Source: Notamacropus eugenii (Eukaryota > Chordata > Mammalia > Diprotodontia > Macropodidae). From it: 64,000 bases of DNA. The notes below the pieces were generated by a model. That model did no database searches. It was not told the origin of the DNA and was given only the letters and a program-made list of their open reading frames with translations. The stretch covers positions 27,944,903 to 28,008,902 of the forward strand of contig NC_092878.1 in NCBI RefSeq assembly GCF_028372415.1. The letters run 5' to 3'. A program made the translations under genes and the position numbers. Below are positions 1 through 10,472 of the stretch, in pieces; within the stretch, counting starts at the first letter, position 1, and every line of letters starts with the position of its first letter.

Positions 1-50
1 CTCCACGATGACAACTCTGAAGGCGTTCGTCCCAGCACAGAGGCCAATTG
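1..50 (+). CDS. MGA: MGA coding exon, 3' part (continues left of window)
   Basis: This is the end of an MGA exon whose acceptor lies outside the window. Read from base 2 it encodes STMTTLKAFVPAQRPI and leaves one base (g), which joins the next exon at 1015 to make Ala. The peptide TTLKAFVPAQRPIAVRPSPG matches mammalian MGA as I remember it, which sets both frame and identity. The donor at 51 is gtaagt, a strong consensus. It belongs to the long, probably disordered central region of MGA between the N-terminal T-box (not in this window) and the C-terminal bHLH-zipper. Confidence 0.9.
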
Positions 51-1014
51 GTAAGTTAAAGCTCATTTTTCTTTCTATGTGGTATGTAGCTAAGTACTTG
101 AAGGTTAGGTGCAAGTAGAGAAGTTAAAGAGATTAGGAACAAGAATTCAGGGTTGTTCTTAATGTCTTTTATATAATATTTTTCCTTTTTATAGTTCTCT
201 TAAGCAGTGTTATTTTTGGTGATTGATTGACCTAAAGCACCATATGATTTAAATTTTTTTTAGATGTCATGAGCTAAACTTAGCAATTAGGAACTACCCT
301 TTTCACAGGTTGTTTGCAGTTCTTTTGGATCTCTAGGAATGTTAGATTCAGTAATATTCTGTTAGACTCAGACTTTGGTGGTAGTGCTGATTGTGCTATA
401 TAATGCATTGAGATCTCTGAATTGGCCAAAAGCTGGAGTTGTGCCAAGGAAGAGGTTGTTGTGTTCCTTGACAGATCTCATTTTCACTTACTAAAGAATA
501 GCTTTAACTGATAATTAACAATGCAGTCTTCTTCCCTTTTCTCAAAGAAGAGTATATGCATGGTTCAGGAACATGAACCATGGTCCTCAAGAGCCAGGCA
601 GTGCAGGAGGTGGAGGTGCTGGGAGAGGAGGAGGATGGTGAAGAAAATCTGACAAGTTATAAAAGAAATCCCTTTGGTTCTCATGCTGCATCTGTTCCAT
701 GTGATAAAATTGTGTGCTGCTTTATATTGTCTTTCTAGCGTCACAACAACCTGAGTCTTTTACATGGCCAGAAAAAATAAGTTAATTAGGCAGACTGAAC
801 AAAGCCCTATTCTCTGAGTAGTGCAAGGGGGTTGGACATCAAAGAGAATTGCATTAAACTTTCATGGGTGGAAATTGGCATGTATAATGCAGGTAGGTGG
901 TCCTGTAAGAAAATTGACCCAATAATGTTTAAGAAATGTTAACAAACACAGTCACTCAGAGGGTGAAGAATGGGAGTCTGTTGAAATTTTTGACCTGCAA
1001 ATTTTTATTTGCAG
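51..1014 (+). other. MGA intron; no recognised element
   Basis: The intron runs from gtaagt at 51 to the acceptor 'tttttatttgcag' ending at 1014. It is AT-rich. I recognise no SINE, LINE or RNA gene in it. A short glycine-rich reading frame near 543-643 is noted under the rejected items. Confidence 0.8.
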
Positions 1015-1644
1015 CAGTTCGACCCTCTCCTGGTGGTGTGTTCACACAGTTTGTGATGAGTAAAGTTGGAGCCCTGCAACAGAAGATACCTGGCGTTAGC
1101 ACACCCCAACCCCTAACAGGGCCACAGAAGTTCAGTATCAGGCCTTCTCCAGTAATGGTCGTCACACCTGTGGTTTCTTCAAAGCCATCTCAGGTGTGCA
1201 ACCTTGTGACGGAACCAGTCACTACCACCACCCCTCAAGTATCTTTAGAAAGTATTACTACTGTGACATCTCCTGTGACTGCTGTTTCCAGCTTGGGAAC
1301 TAAAGAAACTACTCATTCTCCTTCTGGCACCACCTCTGCAGGGACTGTTGAGATCTCTGAAACTAGCCTCAGCACCCCTATTACACCCACCCTGCTTTCA
1401 ACCACTGTGAACATTACCAAAGCTACTGGGATAGCTGCCCCTATAACTACCATTGCTTTACCTAAGTCTGTAGTATCTTCACCAACCATCACTCTTCCTG
1501 TTGCTTCCACTGCCTCCACCTCTGTAGTCATAGTGACCACAGCTGCATCTTCCTCCGTGGTGACAACACCAACTCCATCTCTTGGCTCTGTTCCTATTAT
1601 ACTCTCGGGAATTAATGCGAGTCCACCAGTGAGCCAGAGACCAG
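1015..1644 (+). CDS. MGA: MGA coding exon, Ser/Thr/Pro/Val-rich region
   Basis: This 630-nt exon follows a good acceptor and ends in ccag|gtaagg. It opens with AVRPSPGGVFTQFVMSKVGA, matching human MGA closely, then becomes a low-complexity Ser/Thr/Val/Pro stretch of about 150 residues (many TTT, SSVV and TTPT runs), and ends SINASPPVSQRP-like (GINASPPVSQRP). The first part and the last ~30 residues look conserved, while the Thr-rich middle looks diverged, as expected for a disordered linker. It enters in phase 1 and leaves in phase 1 (one base, g, completed by 'aa' at 3506). An ATG exists at 936, but it lies in the intron and is not a start. MGA acts in the nucleus as a DNA-binding scaffold of PRC1.6; this segment has no catalytic motif. 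Confidence 0.93.
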
Positions 1645-3505
1645 GTAAGGCCTAGATGTTATTAGCTGATTTACTGTATAAATGTTTTCATCACTTTTCT
1701 GGTTTGGTTATTATAGGATTGTAAATATGTCAAGGGAGAAAGTACAGAAAATGGAGGACCTTAATAGGAGTGAAACCCTACAAACTCATGTCAAATATTT
1801 GTATTCCACTCAGGACAGTAAATGACAGAATGTTTGAACTTTTACTTGTTGACTTTGTCAAATGAATTCTTAATGGAAATTTCTTGTTTTCCATTATTAA
1901 CTTTTTACACACTTAATCAGCAAGTATTTATTAAGGGCCTACTCTGTGCCAGACAGTGTCATGTGATTTGTTTTGTTCAGAAGGGGAGATAAAATCATCA
2001 GTAAGGATCTTTGAAAGATGTGTATCTTAGCCCTGTGCATTCTAGTTCCACTGCTTCTCATGATAGCAATTCTGCTTTAGTTACCAGTTTTTTTCCTTAC
2101 GCTGAAGAAATCTTATTTTTGAATTTAGTAACAGCATATTTCTTCATAGCCCATATTTCCTGAAGGTCTGCTAAAATATGACTAGCTTAAAGGGGTCAAT
2201 GAGCCAACCGGAACCAGAATGTTGGGAGGTATATTCCTGGTGTTTTTTTTGTTTGTTTGTTTTTTTACCATATAATAATAAGAAGGGGAGAGAGAGTGAG
2301 AGTGAGTGTTTCTGCATTGCAGTTTGGAAAGTGGAATCATTGGTTGAGTGTTTGTGGAACCATAAAGTAGCAATAATACAAATTCAGCCACTTAACTCTC
2401 CTGTGACTTTCTCCTGGTGAACCTCTTTCTGACACCTAGATTTCCTCTCCTTTTTCCCCCTTTTCCCTCACCTCCTTCCCCCCCCCCCCGTAGAAAAGAT
2501 AAACTTTTTATAGGAGAAAAGAAGCTATACATACCATTTCTTTTCATGGGAACATTTCAGGTTTTGAATAATTTACCAGATTAAAGTGAAATCCCAAGTA
2601 AGTATGCCTAATGATATTTTAAAATTTTTGTAAAATAATTTCTCTTTTGAATATGCAAAACCATTTTTTTCTTTCTGTGCAAATTTGTGTTCAGATTTTA
2701 ATATTGTTTTTTCTTGCCAAAGTATTCTTGTTTCTACAATATACAAATTCTTTGACTAATGTAAATCTTAAGGATGCAGTTTTTCTTTTGTCTACTTGGA
2801 TATAATCCATGGAATACAGTTCTGATGTTGGTCACTATTAATTCTGGTTAATTTAATTTTCTGCTTTATAGTAGTGGGTTAATGTGAATATACTTTTAAG
2901 ACAAATACACCAATCTGAAATATCTTAAAACTTCTGCCCCTGTTTAATAAATTATTAAATCAGGAACCTTTTACAACTCAAATTACTGCCCCTGGTTTCA
3001 TCTCATGTGAATTTGAGCCAAGTATGTTTCTTGTGATTTTACAACATTACCAGCTTGCTTCCACAGTACTACCACACTTCAAGCAGTACTTCACATAGAG
3101 AGTAGTGCAAGTATGAAGGATTTGTAAATTCTGAATTCCTATTTATACGCTGAAGAGTATCCAAATTTTATAACTTGGTCTAAGTTTGTTACAAAGCAGA
3201 ATCATTATGCCTTATTGAATTGTCCTTCCTAACATAGATGATTCTCCTTTTAAACATTCTAAATGCATTCTTCTAGCAAAATGTAACTTCTTAAATTTAA
3301 AATTATATCTGGAAGGCATTTTTTTATAGCATGGCAAAGCCAAAGTTCTGTGATGGGTCTATGCAGAGCTTTAAGATTTTCCCAGTTTCGCAATTTAAGC
3401 CTCTTGAAAGGCATTTTGCAGTTAAATTAGAGTCCGTGGCATGAATGATTTCTGTTTGAGGGGAAAGAAGGTTGGAATGCCATGTGTCTATTCCTTGTTT
3501 TTCAG
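1645..3505 (+). other. MGA intron with a C12 run
   Basis: AT-rich intron. It contains a run of 12 C at 2478-2489 and a short old repeat fragment near 1915-1965 (wording 'agtatttattaagggcctac', typical of an ancient interspersed repeat seen elsewhere in the window). Reading frames at 2178-2420 show no protein-like character. Nothing else is recognised. Confidence 0.7.
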
Positions 3506-3799
3506 AAAATGCTCCTCAGATTCCAGTGGCTACCTCTCCAGTCTCTCCTAGCCCAGAAAAACGTGCTGGACCTAGACTACTCTTGATCCCTGTGCAGCAA
3601 GGCTCTCCTGGTCTTCGACCCCTCCAAAACATGCAGTTTGTTCAGGGTCAGAGGATGCTCCTACAACCTGTCAGGAGCCCTAGTGGAATGAACCTGTTCA
3701 GACACCCCAATGGTCAGATTGTCCAGCTTGTTCCTTTGCAGCAGGTGCGAGGCTCTGCTACACAGCCCAACTTACAGCCTGTCATGCTTCGGAACCCAG
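3506..3799 (+). CDS. MGA: MGA coding exon, glutamine/proline-rich conserved block
   Basis: 294-nt exon after acceptor 'ttgtttttcag', donor ccag|gtacag. It encodes ENAPQIPVATSPVSPSP, then KRAGPRLLLIPVQQGSPGLR, then VQGQRMLLQPVRSPSGMNLF and RHPNGQIVQLVPLQQVRG, ending LQPVMLRNP. The blocks RAGPRLLLIPVQQGSP and LQPVRSPSGMNLFRHPNGQI are nearly identical to human MGA, so this part is under stronger constraint than the preceding Thr-rich stretch. Phase in is 1 and phase out is 1 (g completed by gg at 4376). No known domain is assigned. Confidence 0.94.
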
Positions 3800-4375
3800 G
3801 TACAGGAGTCATTTTCATAAACTTTTTTCTCTCACAGCTCAGTTCTCTCTCCCAGCCCCAAATTATTTGAATAGTGTTAGTGCTGAATATCTTGTTTGGA
3901 ATAGAAAAGCATTTATTATTAAGTAGTTTCTGTGTGCTTAAGCACTATGCTTGAGTGCTGAAGTGTATAGGTAGAAAATTAAGATGGACGCAGCTAGGTG
4001 GCACAGTGAATAAAGCGGTGGCCCTGGAGTCAGGAAGACTTGAGTTCAGATCCAGCCCTAGACACTTACTAACCCTGATTGCCTCCAAAAAAGAAATAAA
4101 GAAAGTTAAGATAATCCTTGCTCTCAAGGAGCTCATGTTCTAATTGAGAGAACCAACACGTCAAGAAAAGGTCATGTTTATGTTCAGTTCATGGCAGATG
4201 AAAGGTCAGATAGAGCTTTGTCAAAGAAAGTAGCAAATTAAGACACTGGGGATCCAGATTTTGTTATAGTGAGTGAAATACATGTTCTTTGAATCTCTCA
4301 GAAAGTGACATGTTCTATACAAGATAAGAGGTTCTATTTGGGGTATAACAATTTGTTATTTCATTTTTCTTGTAG
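3800..4375 (+). other. MGA intron containing a marsupial SINE
   Basis: Intron from gtacag to 'tttttcttgtag'. A tRNA-derived SINE occupies about 3989-4100 (listed separately). The rest is unremarkable. Confidence 0.75.
3989..4100 (+). mobile_element. Marsupial tRNA-derived SINE (WSINE/CORE-SINE type), 5' part
   Basis: Starts 'gcagctaggtggcacagtg' and contains 'gagtcaggaagacttgagtt' followed by 'cagacacttact'-like text, the standard head of marsupial tRNA-derived SINEs. It is truncated before the usual 'tttcctcatctgtaaaatg' body. Confidence 0.85.
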
Positions 4376-5973
4376 GGTCTGCAGTTGGAATCCGCTTACC
4401 GGTACCTTCCAAACCTCCTGAAATACCACCTTCTTCTGCCTCTCCTTCAACTTTCTCAACCATGAGTCCCATGATTCACACTGTTGGCTCTTCTCCTATG
4501 AATTTAATTACTCAGGCATCATCTGTGCTTTCTACTGTGCCTGGCTTTGTGTCTCAAGCTGGTACCTTGACCTTGAGAATATCCCCTCCTGTAGCAGGCA
4601 ATTTTGCAAATCAAACAGGTTCAGAATCCAAAATAAGTTATAGCTCAGGTGGGCAGCCAGTTGGCACCGCTAGTCTCATTCCTCTCCAGTCTGGTAGTTT
4701 TGCTTTGCTGCAGCTCCCCGGACAGAAACCAGTTCCTAGCTCAATTATTCAGCATGTTGCTTCACTGCAGATTAAAAGAGAGTCTCAAAATCTGGATCAG
4801 AAAGATGAAACAATTTCTTTGAAGCAGGACAGTCATAAAAAGGCTTTACATTCAGAAGAGGGAGATGTCACAGAGCCAGAAAACAATTTAAAATCGGAAG
4901 CAGAATCACCTGGTAGGACTGAGGCACCTTTGACTGATACAGTAAAGCAAGGCCAAGCAGCTAGTGCTTCTGAAGTAGCCCACAAAGATCTCCAAGAAGG
5001 TGGGGGTGGTCCTCAAAGTAAAGATCCCCTTTTACAAGAAGACATTCCTGCGGATGTCATATCCTCAGACCACTCCTACATCAGTGGGTCACGGGCAAAT
5101 GAAGGCAATAAAGAGGCTAATGAAGAGAAAGAGAATTGTAATCTCAGCTGGTCAGAAGAAAATGTGAATGAGGTTACAGGAGATAAATGTATTCCCCAAG
5201 AAGTCAAAAATAAAGCAGTTCAAACAATGAATAATGTACAGCTGAAAAGCTCTAATGTGCAGGGAGAAACTTCTCAGCTGAGAAGTGTCAGTGAGGAGCA
5301 GAGAGGTATAAAGAGCCCAGAGGAGAAACTGATGAACAATGAACTTTCAGCTAACTCTAAGGAAGACAAATTATCTAGGAGCAAACTGGGGGAGGAAGAG
5401 GCGACAGCACAGCCTGAAGCAAAAGAGGATTGTGGGACTTGCGTGGAGAAAAAAAGTACTGCAAGAGAAAGTCAGGAAAACCACCTGAAAGAGCATTTGA
5501 TCCAGAAGTGTGATGATGTTTCAAGAGAACATGTGCAAGCTGGAGATGAGCATTTGACTGAAGGAACTGAGGCAAGTCAGGAAAACCCTAATGTTCTTGG
5601 TCAAAAGGAAGACTCTTCTGACTTTTTGGAGGAAAGTGAAATTTCCAAGAACACCAAAACTTTTAATGTTGAATCTGATACTTGGAACAAGATTCCTAAT
5701 TCTTCAGCCTTTCCCATTGTTCCTCAAGTAGTTGAGAGAGCCCAAAAAGAGGATAAAGCTGTTGAAGATCATTTGCTCCTACCAGGAGAGCAAATGCAAC
5801 AACATCTAAAGCAGCGGAAGAAGGGTGGGAGAACCATTGCTGACCTCCCTGTTTCAGATGTGGAAGAAGAAGAGGAAGAGGAGGAGGAAGAGGAGAAAAC
5901 TGATGATTCTGCTGATGATATGGTTGATGGCATCTCTGACTACCAGAGTGAAGAAGTCGAAGAAGTCGAAAAG
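4376..5973 (+). CDS. MGA: MGA large coding exon (1598 nt), acidic and disordered
   Basis: The largest MGA exon here follows acceptor 'tttttcttgtag' and uses donor aaag|gtgatg. The first ~130 residues are well conserved with human MGA (GIRLPVPSKP; SQAGTLTLRISPP; GGQPVGTASLIPLQSGSFAL; LPGQKPVPSSIIQHVASLQI). The following ~300 residues are Glu/Ser/Lys-rich and diverged. A run of 11 Glu at 5863-5895 sits where human MGA, as I recall it, has a mixed Asp/Glu run. The exon closes with SDYQSEEVEEVEK, which aligns with the human sequence. It ends on a codon boundary. About 233 nt (5136-5368) are duplicated in the next intron. Inference: an acidic, disordered linker ahead of the bHLH-zipper. Confidence 0.94.
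5863..5895 (+). repeat. Coding GAA/GAG repeat encoding 11 Glu
   Basis: Eleven consecutive Glu codons (gaa x3, gag, gaa, gag x3, gaa, gag x2) inside the MGA large exon. The codon mixture shows it is not a pure, recently expanded microsatellite. It is followed by KTDDSADD, an acidic tail shared with other mammals. Confidence 0.95.
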
Positions 5974-7414
5974 GTGATGAGCCCCTTTTTGTTTTAACGG
6001 CAGTTTCCAGAGTTTAGTAGTTTGATACAGCCAATAGTCCTTTCAGAGGATCACCAAGACCTTATTGAAGACTGTTATCTTCAGTTAGGTGGTTAGACTT
6101 AAGTCTTAAGTAAATACATTACTTTGTTTTTTTAGGCAACAAATACAGATTGCTTACCTTATGGAGAGCACATTTTTGACACTTGTTTGAACATCTAAAA
6201 TGTTTGAAAAACAACTTTGGCTCTCTTAAGACTTTGTGGTAATAATCAACTAACAAATTATGTTTCTATTTTGTCTATTTCCATTATTCTATTTGGTATG
6301 ATTGAGGCTCAGCATTATTCTCTATATGAGTCTCAGTGTTGATATCACAGCTATGTTGATATAGAACCCACCTATCTCCATTTCTTTTAAATGAAATATT
6401 TTTACACTGGAACATATATTTTTAAAATACGAAATAACCGTATTTAGTCTTTTTAGCTTAATCTTGCCATAATTTTTTCCATTCTTTTTCAAAAATAGAT
6501 CTTTAAGTCTCTTGAATTCTTGCTCTCTAATCACCATTCCCTATAACTTAGTGTATTTTTTAACCATTTTCTTACTAAATAGATGTAGCTATTATAGTGT
6601 CAAATTTAGGGAGCTGAATGTAGCCTGAGATTTTTCTGAATAATCTTCAGCTATCTACCTGGATCTTACCATCCCCACTCTGTCTTCTTTTAGCATTGTT
6701 AGCTGTTACCCTGAATATACTCTACTTGAAGCTGCTTCATTCACCCCTTCTCTCTTATTTACCCATTCCCTGTTGTCACATGACTTTTTTGTGTTGACTT
6801 AACTATTTTTTTTTCCTACTCTCTCATATTTGGGCAAGAACAAAAACCATACTTAATTTTGTGGGGATGTAGGGAACTAAGCAAAAATATTTAAGTACTT
6901 CAAGAATCTGTAATTTTTATCAGCATGGTTCCTTAGTGCATTGAAGCAAGTTGTAGTTCCTTTATAACATATAAATGGCCTTCGGAAGTTGCATTGACCA
7001 GGGAATTAACCGCTATGCAACATGGTGATGAGCCTCTCTAAATTTGACTAAACTTCCCTGGACACAGATGGACAGTCACTCAATAGACCTATAATTGAAA
7101 TCTGTTAAACTTGTTAAGATCTGCCAGAATAGAACCTGTGAAAACTCTGGGTCACTGTGCCATGGAGATATCACAGTAGGACATTGGTGAAATAAACCAT
7201 GCAGAATGTGTTCTTGCCAATGTCTTGTTGTGACCCAACTGTTTACTATTGCTTAGTCCTCTCCAATAGATTACAATGAAGTTGAAAGACAGGTTTCTGT
7301 AATCTAGTGACTCTAGAGTCGTATTATTGGAAATATTAAACTTCTTGTAGAGTCTTTTTAAGTGGTACTAGATTAAAAAAACCCAAGAACAATCCAACTT
7401 TTAAAATCAGCTAG

Positions 7415-7656
7415 TTGTAATCTCAGCTGTTCAGAAGGAAAAGTGAATGAGATTCCAGAAGATAAATGTATTCCCTAAGAAGTCAAAAATAAAGCAGTTC
7501 AAACAGTGAATAATGTACAGCTGAAAAGCTCTAATGTGCAGGGAGAAACTTCTCAGCTGAGAAGTGAAAATGGTGTAAATGAAGAGCAGAGAGGTATAAA
7601 GAACCCAGAGGAGAAACTGATGAACGATGCACTGTCAGCTAGCTCTGAGGAAGACA
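7415..7656 (+). pseudogene. Degenerate partial duplicate of the MGA large exon
   Basis: This segment aligns to bases 5136-5368 of the MGA exon in the same orientation, about 2.28 kb downstream. I count about 17 substitutions over 233 aligned bases plus one 9-base insertion. Because the insertion is a multiple of three, the reading frame is kept, but a CAA codon has become TAA (7476-7478) and the copy reaches a second TAA just after the homology ends. About 13 of the differences change an amino acid and about three are silent, as expected without strong constraint. Neither edge has a convincing splice site or a poly(A) tail, so it is a local DNA duplication, not a retrocopy. It is probably not translated. 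Confidence 0.88.
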
Positions 7657-8489
7657 GCTAACACTGTATGGCAACATGTTTACTCTTTTTTCCAATCTAG
7701 CAAAATAAAAAAAAGAGGCTTTGTATGCACTAAATTTTTTACATGTGTTTGTATCTGGTGCTCACAATGTTTTTGAGCTGACATTTTAGGCTTGGAAGAA
7801 TGTGGATTGTTGTCTTATCCCTCCATTATTTAAATCCATTTCTAGAAGGTACATCAGTTAGATTGCCCAGCAGAAGACATCTGTTTGGTAGATAAAAGAG
7901 CTTAAATTATATACGACATCTAGCACATCGCTAGATAACTACCAAATGTTGACTTAGTTGTTAGATTATATTACTGTTTGCCCTTTAAGCTTCATAGAGT
8001 TCATTGATTTTGAGAAGTAATTAGACCTCCTGTATATCCAAATTGTCAGGGGTGTGAAGTAGGCTTTTTAAGAGCAGTAGAGTAGCAATGCCTCTTGGAA
8101 GAACTCCATCCCCAGAAGAATTTTTGGTCAGTGTGGAAGGGTTGGTGTTCAGTCAAAAAAGGGTACTTAGACTGCTTAGGTTGAACAGAAAAACAAATCA
8201 GTAATTACTCTGAGATTGTGAAAAACAGATATACAGTAACTTTGCTCTTGTCTGCCCAGCAGGAAGAAAAAATCTGCTTCTGTTTCACTCAATAATGGTG
8301 GCATGTTCATTGGAAGTTGGAGAGGGTGTAATGGAATAAATCTCAACAACTTCAGATTCTATTAGGCAGTTAGGAGGTACTGCTTAATTTGAGTTATACT
8401 CAAACCTGACACTTTATAGTGTTCTAAATAAGTCTTCCTTATTTCTAGTGTGGGAAATAACTATTGTGAAAGCTAGTGAATATTAATAA

Positions 8490-8710
8490 CATCTGGTTAT
8501 ATAACACTTCTTTGTTAGTAAAGCACTTTCACACTTTGTTGTTTTGAGTCTCGTAACTGAGGCAGGAAGTAAAATAATTTTTCCCATTTTGAAGCTGAAG
8601 AAACACTTTTCAGGGAGGAGGGTTTAAGTGAGTTAACCAATGACACAGAAAGTGACAAAACCAGGATTCAGACTTGATTTTCTGGCTAAAAGTTAATTAT
8701 TCTTTTCATT
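8490..8710 (-). repeat. Old MIR-like SINE fragment
   Basis: The + strand reads like the reverse of a MIR body: 'aaagcactttcacactttg', 'ttttgaagctgaagaaac', 'gagttaaccaatgacacag', 'accaggattcagacttgatt'. Strongly diverged. Confidence 0.55.
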
Positions 8711-9240
8711 TCAGTACACCAGATCTTTTAATGTAGATGTACCCTACATGGTTGTTAAAATGGCTGTATCATGTGCCATTTTAAATACAGTGTTGTATAC
8801 ATAGTTTACTCAGGAAATTCTTATTAATTGACATGCCATAATATAGTAGATCATCCAATATAGAATTTGTTTTGGAACGTGAACTTTTTCAGAAGCAAAC
8901 TATAGGATTGAAAAATGTGGCATGTATTACGTTCTGGTTCTGTAGATACTTGGAGGAAGCCTTTATTATATGTATAATACTTTGTGATTGTCTAGCATAT
9001 AGTGTTTCTCTTTAAACTGATCTTTAATTGCTGGATTATTTTTCCCTTAAAAAACCTGAATCAGACACTTTCTATTCTTGTGAGATCCATGTAAGTTTTT
9101 AAGATTACCTTTCATAAAAATTAGCATTGGCATGAGTTAGGTAATAGTGTCCTTTGAGACTTAGATTTTTTTTCAGTCTGAAAATCTGTGTCTGGATGTT
9201 GTTGAGGTTTAAACTCTGCCCACCCACAAACGCCAAAAAT

Positions 9241-10080
9241 TGTTGTAGTTTCATAATGTGTTGCGGTGTAACCATCTCAGAGAACTCAGAGTTAGATCCC
9301 CTCTAATCCAAGTATAGGCGTTTATTGAGATTGACGCTTCTCATGAAGCGGTCTAAGTTTCAAAAGGAACCAACAACTTTAGAGAAAGCAAGGTAGATTT
9401 TTATAGGGTAAAGATGTAGTTACATAACAGATATGAATATTAAAAAGGCAGAAGGGGTTTGTTAAGGGATTAGGTAATAGGGGAGGGGTCCCAGACACAG
9501 TGGAACTGTTCATGCAATTACCCACAGTGCATATGGAAAAACCCATTTGGGGGTTATATATGTATGCTAATGATATAATAAGCTTCTCTACGTCACAAGT
9601 TCACTCTAGGTCAGTTCTTTCCTGTTACTATGCAAGTGCCTACTTAGAGATAATTCCTTCTATCGTTTTGAGGTCCACATCCTGCTTGGGCATCCTGGTG
9701 GTGCTGCTTTCTGATTGGCTGTCTGTTGTGATCCTGTCTTAAGGCTAGATGGATGTGGTTGTGGTTGAATGCATGGACACACCTATTGTTTTTGTGGGAA
9801 ATATGAGGAATGGGTCTGGGGGCAATGGCTCATTAGAGGCAGTAGCTGGGATCCTATCACATGGACATTCCTGCTGTTTCTGTGAAAAATATGAGTTCAT
9901 GGACATACCTGTTATAGTGAGCAGTGAGGCATATATATGAAGAAGGTAGGATATTGAGGATGGGGAGTGGCTAGGGGGTGCAGTGAGCCTGCTGTTCATT
10001 GGAGCCTATAAGAAAGTTAGAATATTGGGGCTGGGGGTAGCTTTATTAGGATTCCATCAATGTGACATATCTAATAAGTA
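9241..10080 (-). mobile_element. Solitary or truncated endogenous-retrovirus LTR, antisense to MGA
   Basis: Read on the minus strand, this stretch has the layout of an LTR. Its left edge on the plus strand starts 'tgttgtag' (minus strand ends ...caaca). A TATA-like 'ctataaaaat' (plus strand 'atttttatag', about 9392-9401) lies upstream of 'ctcaataaacg' (plus 'cgtttattgag', about 9319-9329), the usual promoter then poly(A) signal order. The presumed U3 contains three imperfect copies of a block beginning 'catggaca' (about 9771, 9861 and 9898) and an inverted CCAAT box ('gattggct' near 9713). No gag, pol or env reading frame is present. The right boundary (start of U3) is only approximate and I could not identify a target-site duplication. 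Confidence 0.6.
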
Positions 10081-10099
10081 TCTCTTGTAGGTTGAATTG

Positions 10100-10255
10100 C
10101 AGACTATCCAGTTTAATTACCTTATTTCTAGATGAAGAACCTGCAGTCTGGGGCAGTTAAGTGACTTGTCTAAAGTCTACAGGTAGTGAGAATAAGAGTC
10201 AGGATTTGAACCAAGGTCCTCTGACTCCCTACTGTATTGTACTGCCTTATCAAGC
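10100..10255 (-). repeat. MIR-like SINE fragment
   Basis: The reverse complement of a MIR core: 'ggcagttaagtgacttgtct', 'caggatttgaaccaaggtcc', 'tctgactccct' in the usual order on the + strand. Confidence 0.65.
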
Positions 10256-10347
10256 TTAATTTCATGATGGGAGAAATAATATGAAAGCCCCAGGTTTATT
10301 CTGTTTTAGCTAGTATATAGCTTACCATTTAAAATTATTTATTTCAG

Positions 10348-10472
10348 AGTAACTCTATGGATTACACTGAAGAAGAGGAGCAAGTAGATATTGAAACTGT
10401 TGAGGAATTTTCAGAGAAAATTAATATTGCTCGCCTGAAGGCCACAGCTGCTCATATACGTTCTAAGCAACT
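10348..10472 (+). CDS. MGA: MGA coding exon, acidic helix region before the bHLHZ
   Basis: 125-nt exon, acceptor 'atttatttcag', donor ct|gtaagt. It encodes SNSMDYTEEEEQVDIETVEE, then FSEKINIARLKATAAHIRSK and Q. The motif VDIETVEEFSEKIN matches human MGA's VDIETVEELSEEIN. The exon starts on a codon boundary and leaves two bases (ct), completed by g at 11801. It links the acidic linker to the short exon that precedes the bHLH-zipper. Confidence 0.92.

Larger units (their letters stand above)
5974..10347 (+). other. MGA intron (4.4 kb) with exon-copy, MIR pieces and LTR
   Basis: The intron starts gtgatg and ends 'aattatttatttcag'. It holds a degenerate copy of part of the preceding exon (7415-7656), MIR-like fragments (about 8490-8710 and 10100-10255) and an antisense LTR (about 9241-10080). 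The stretches 5974-7414 and 7657-8490 hold nothing I recognise. Confidence 0.75.

Noticed and set aside
543-643. Frame reading ...RRVYAWFRNMNHGPQEPGS and a Gly-rich end in the first intron
   Set aside because: Only about 33 codons, no ATG at its start, no splice sites and no family I recognise. Could be a processed-pseudogene tail, but unsupported.
3989-4100. Functional tRNA gene
   Set aside because: The tRNA-like A and B boxes belong to the head of a SINE repeated many times in the window; no cloverleaf is intact.
4462-4464. ATG as an MGA start
   Set aside because: It is an internal Met; the conserved reading frame continues upstream to the splice acceptor at 4375.
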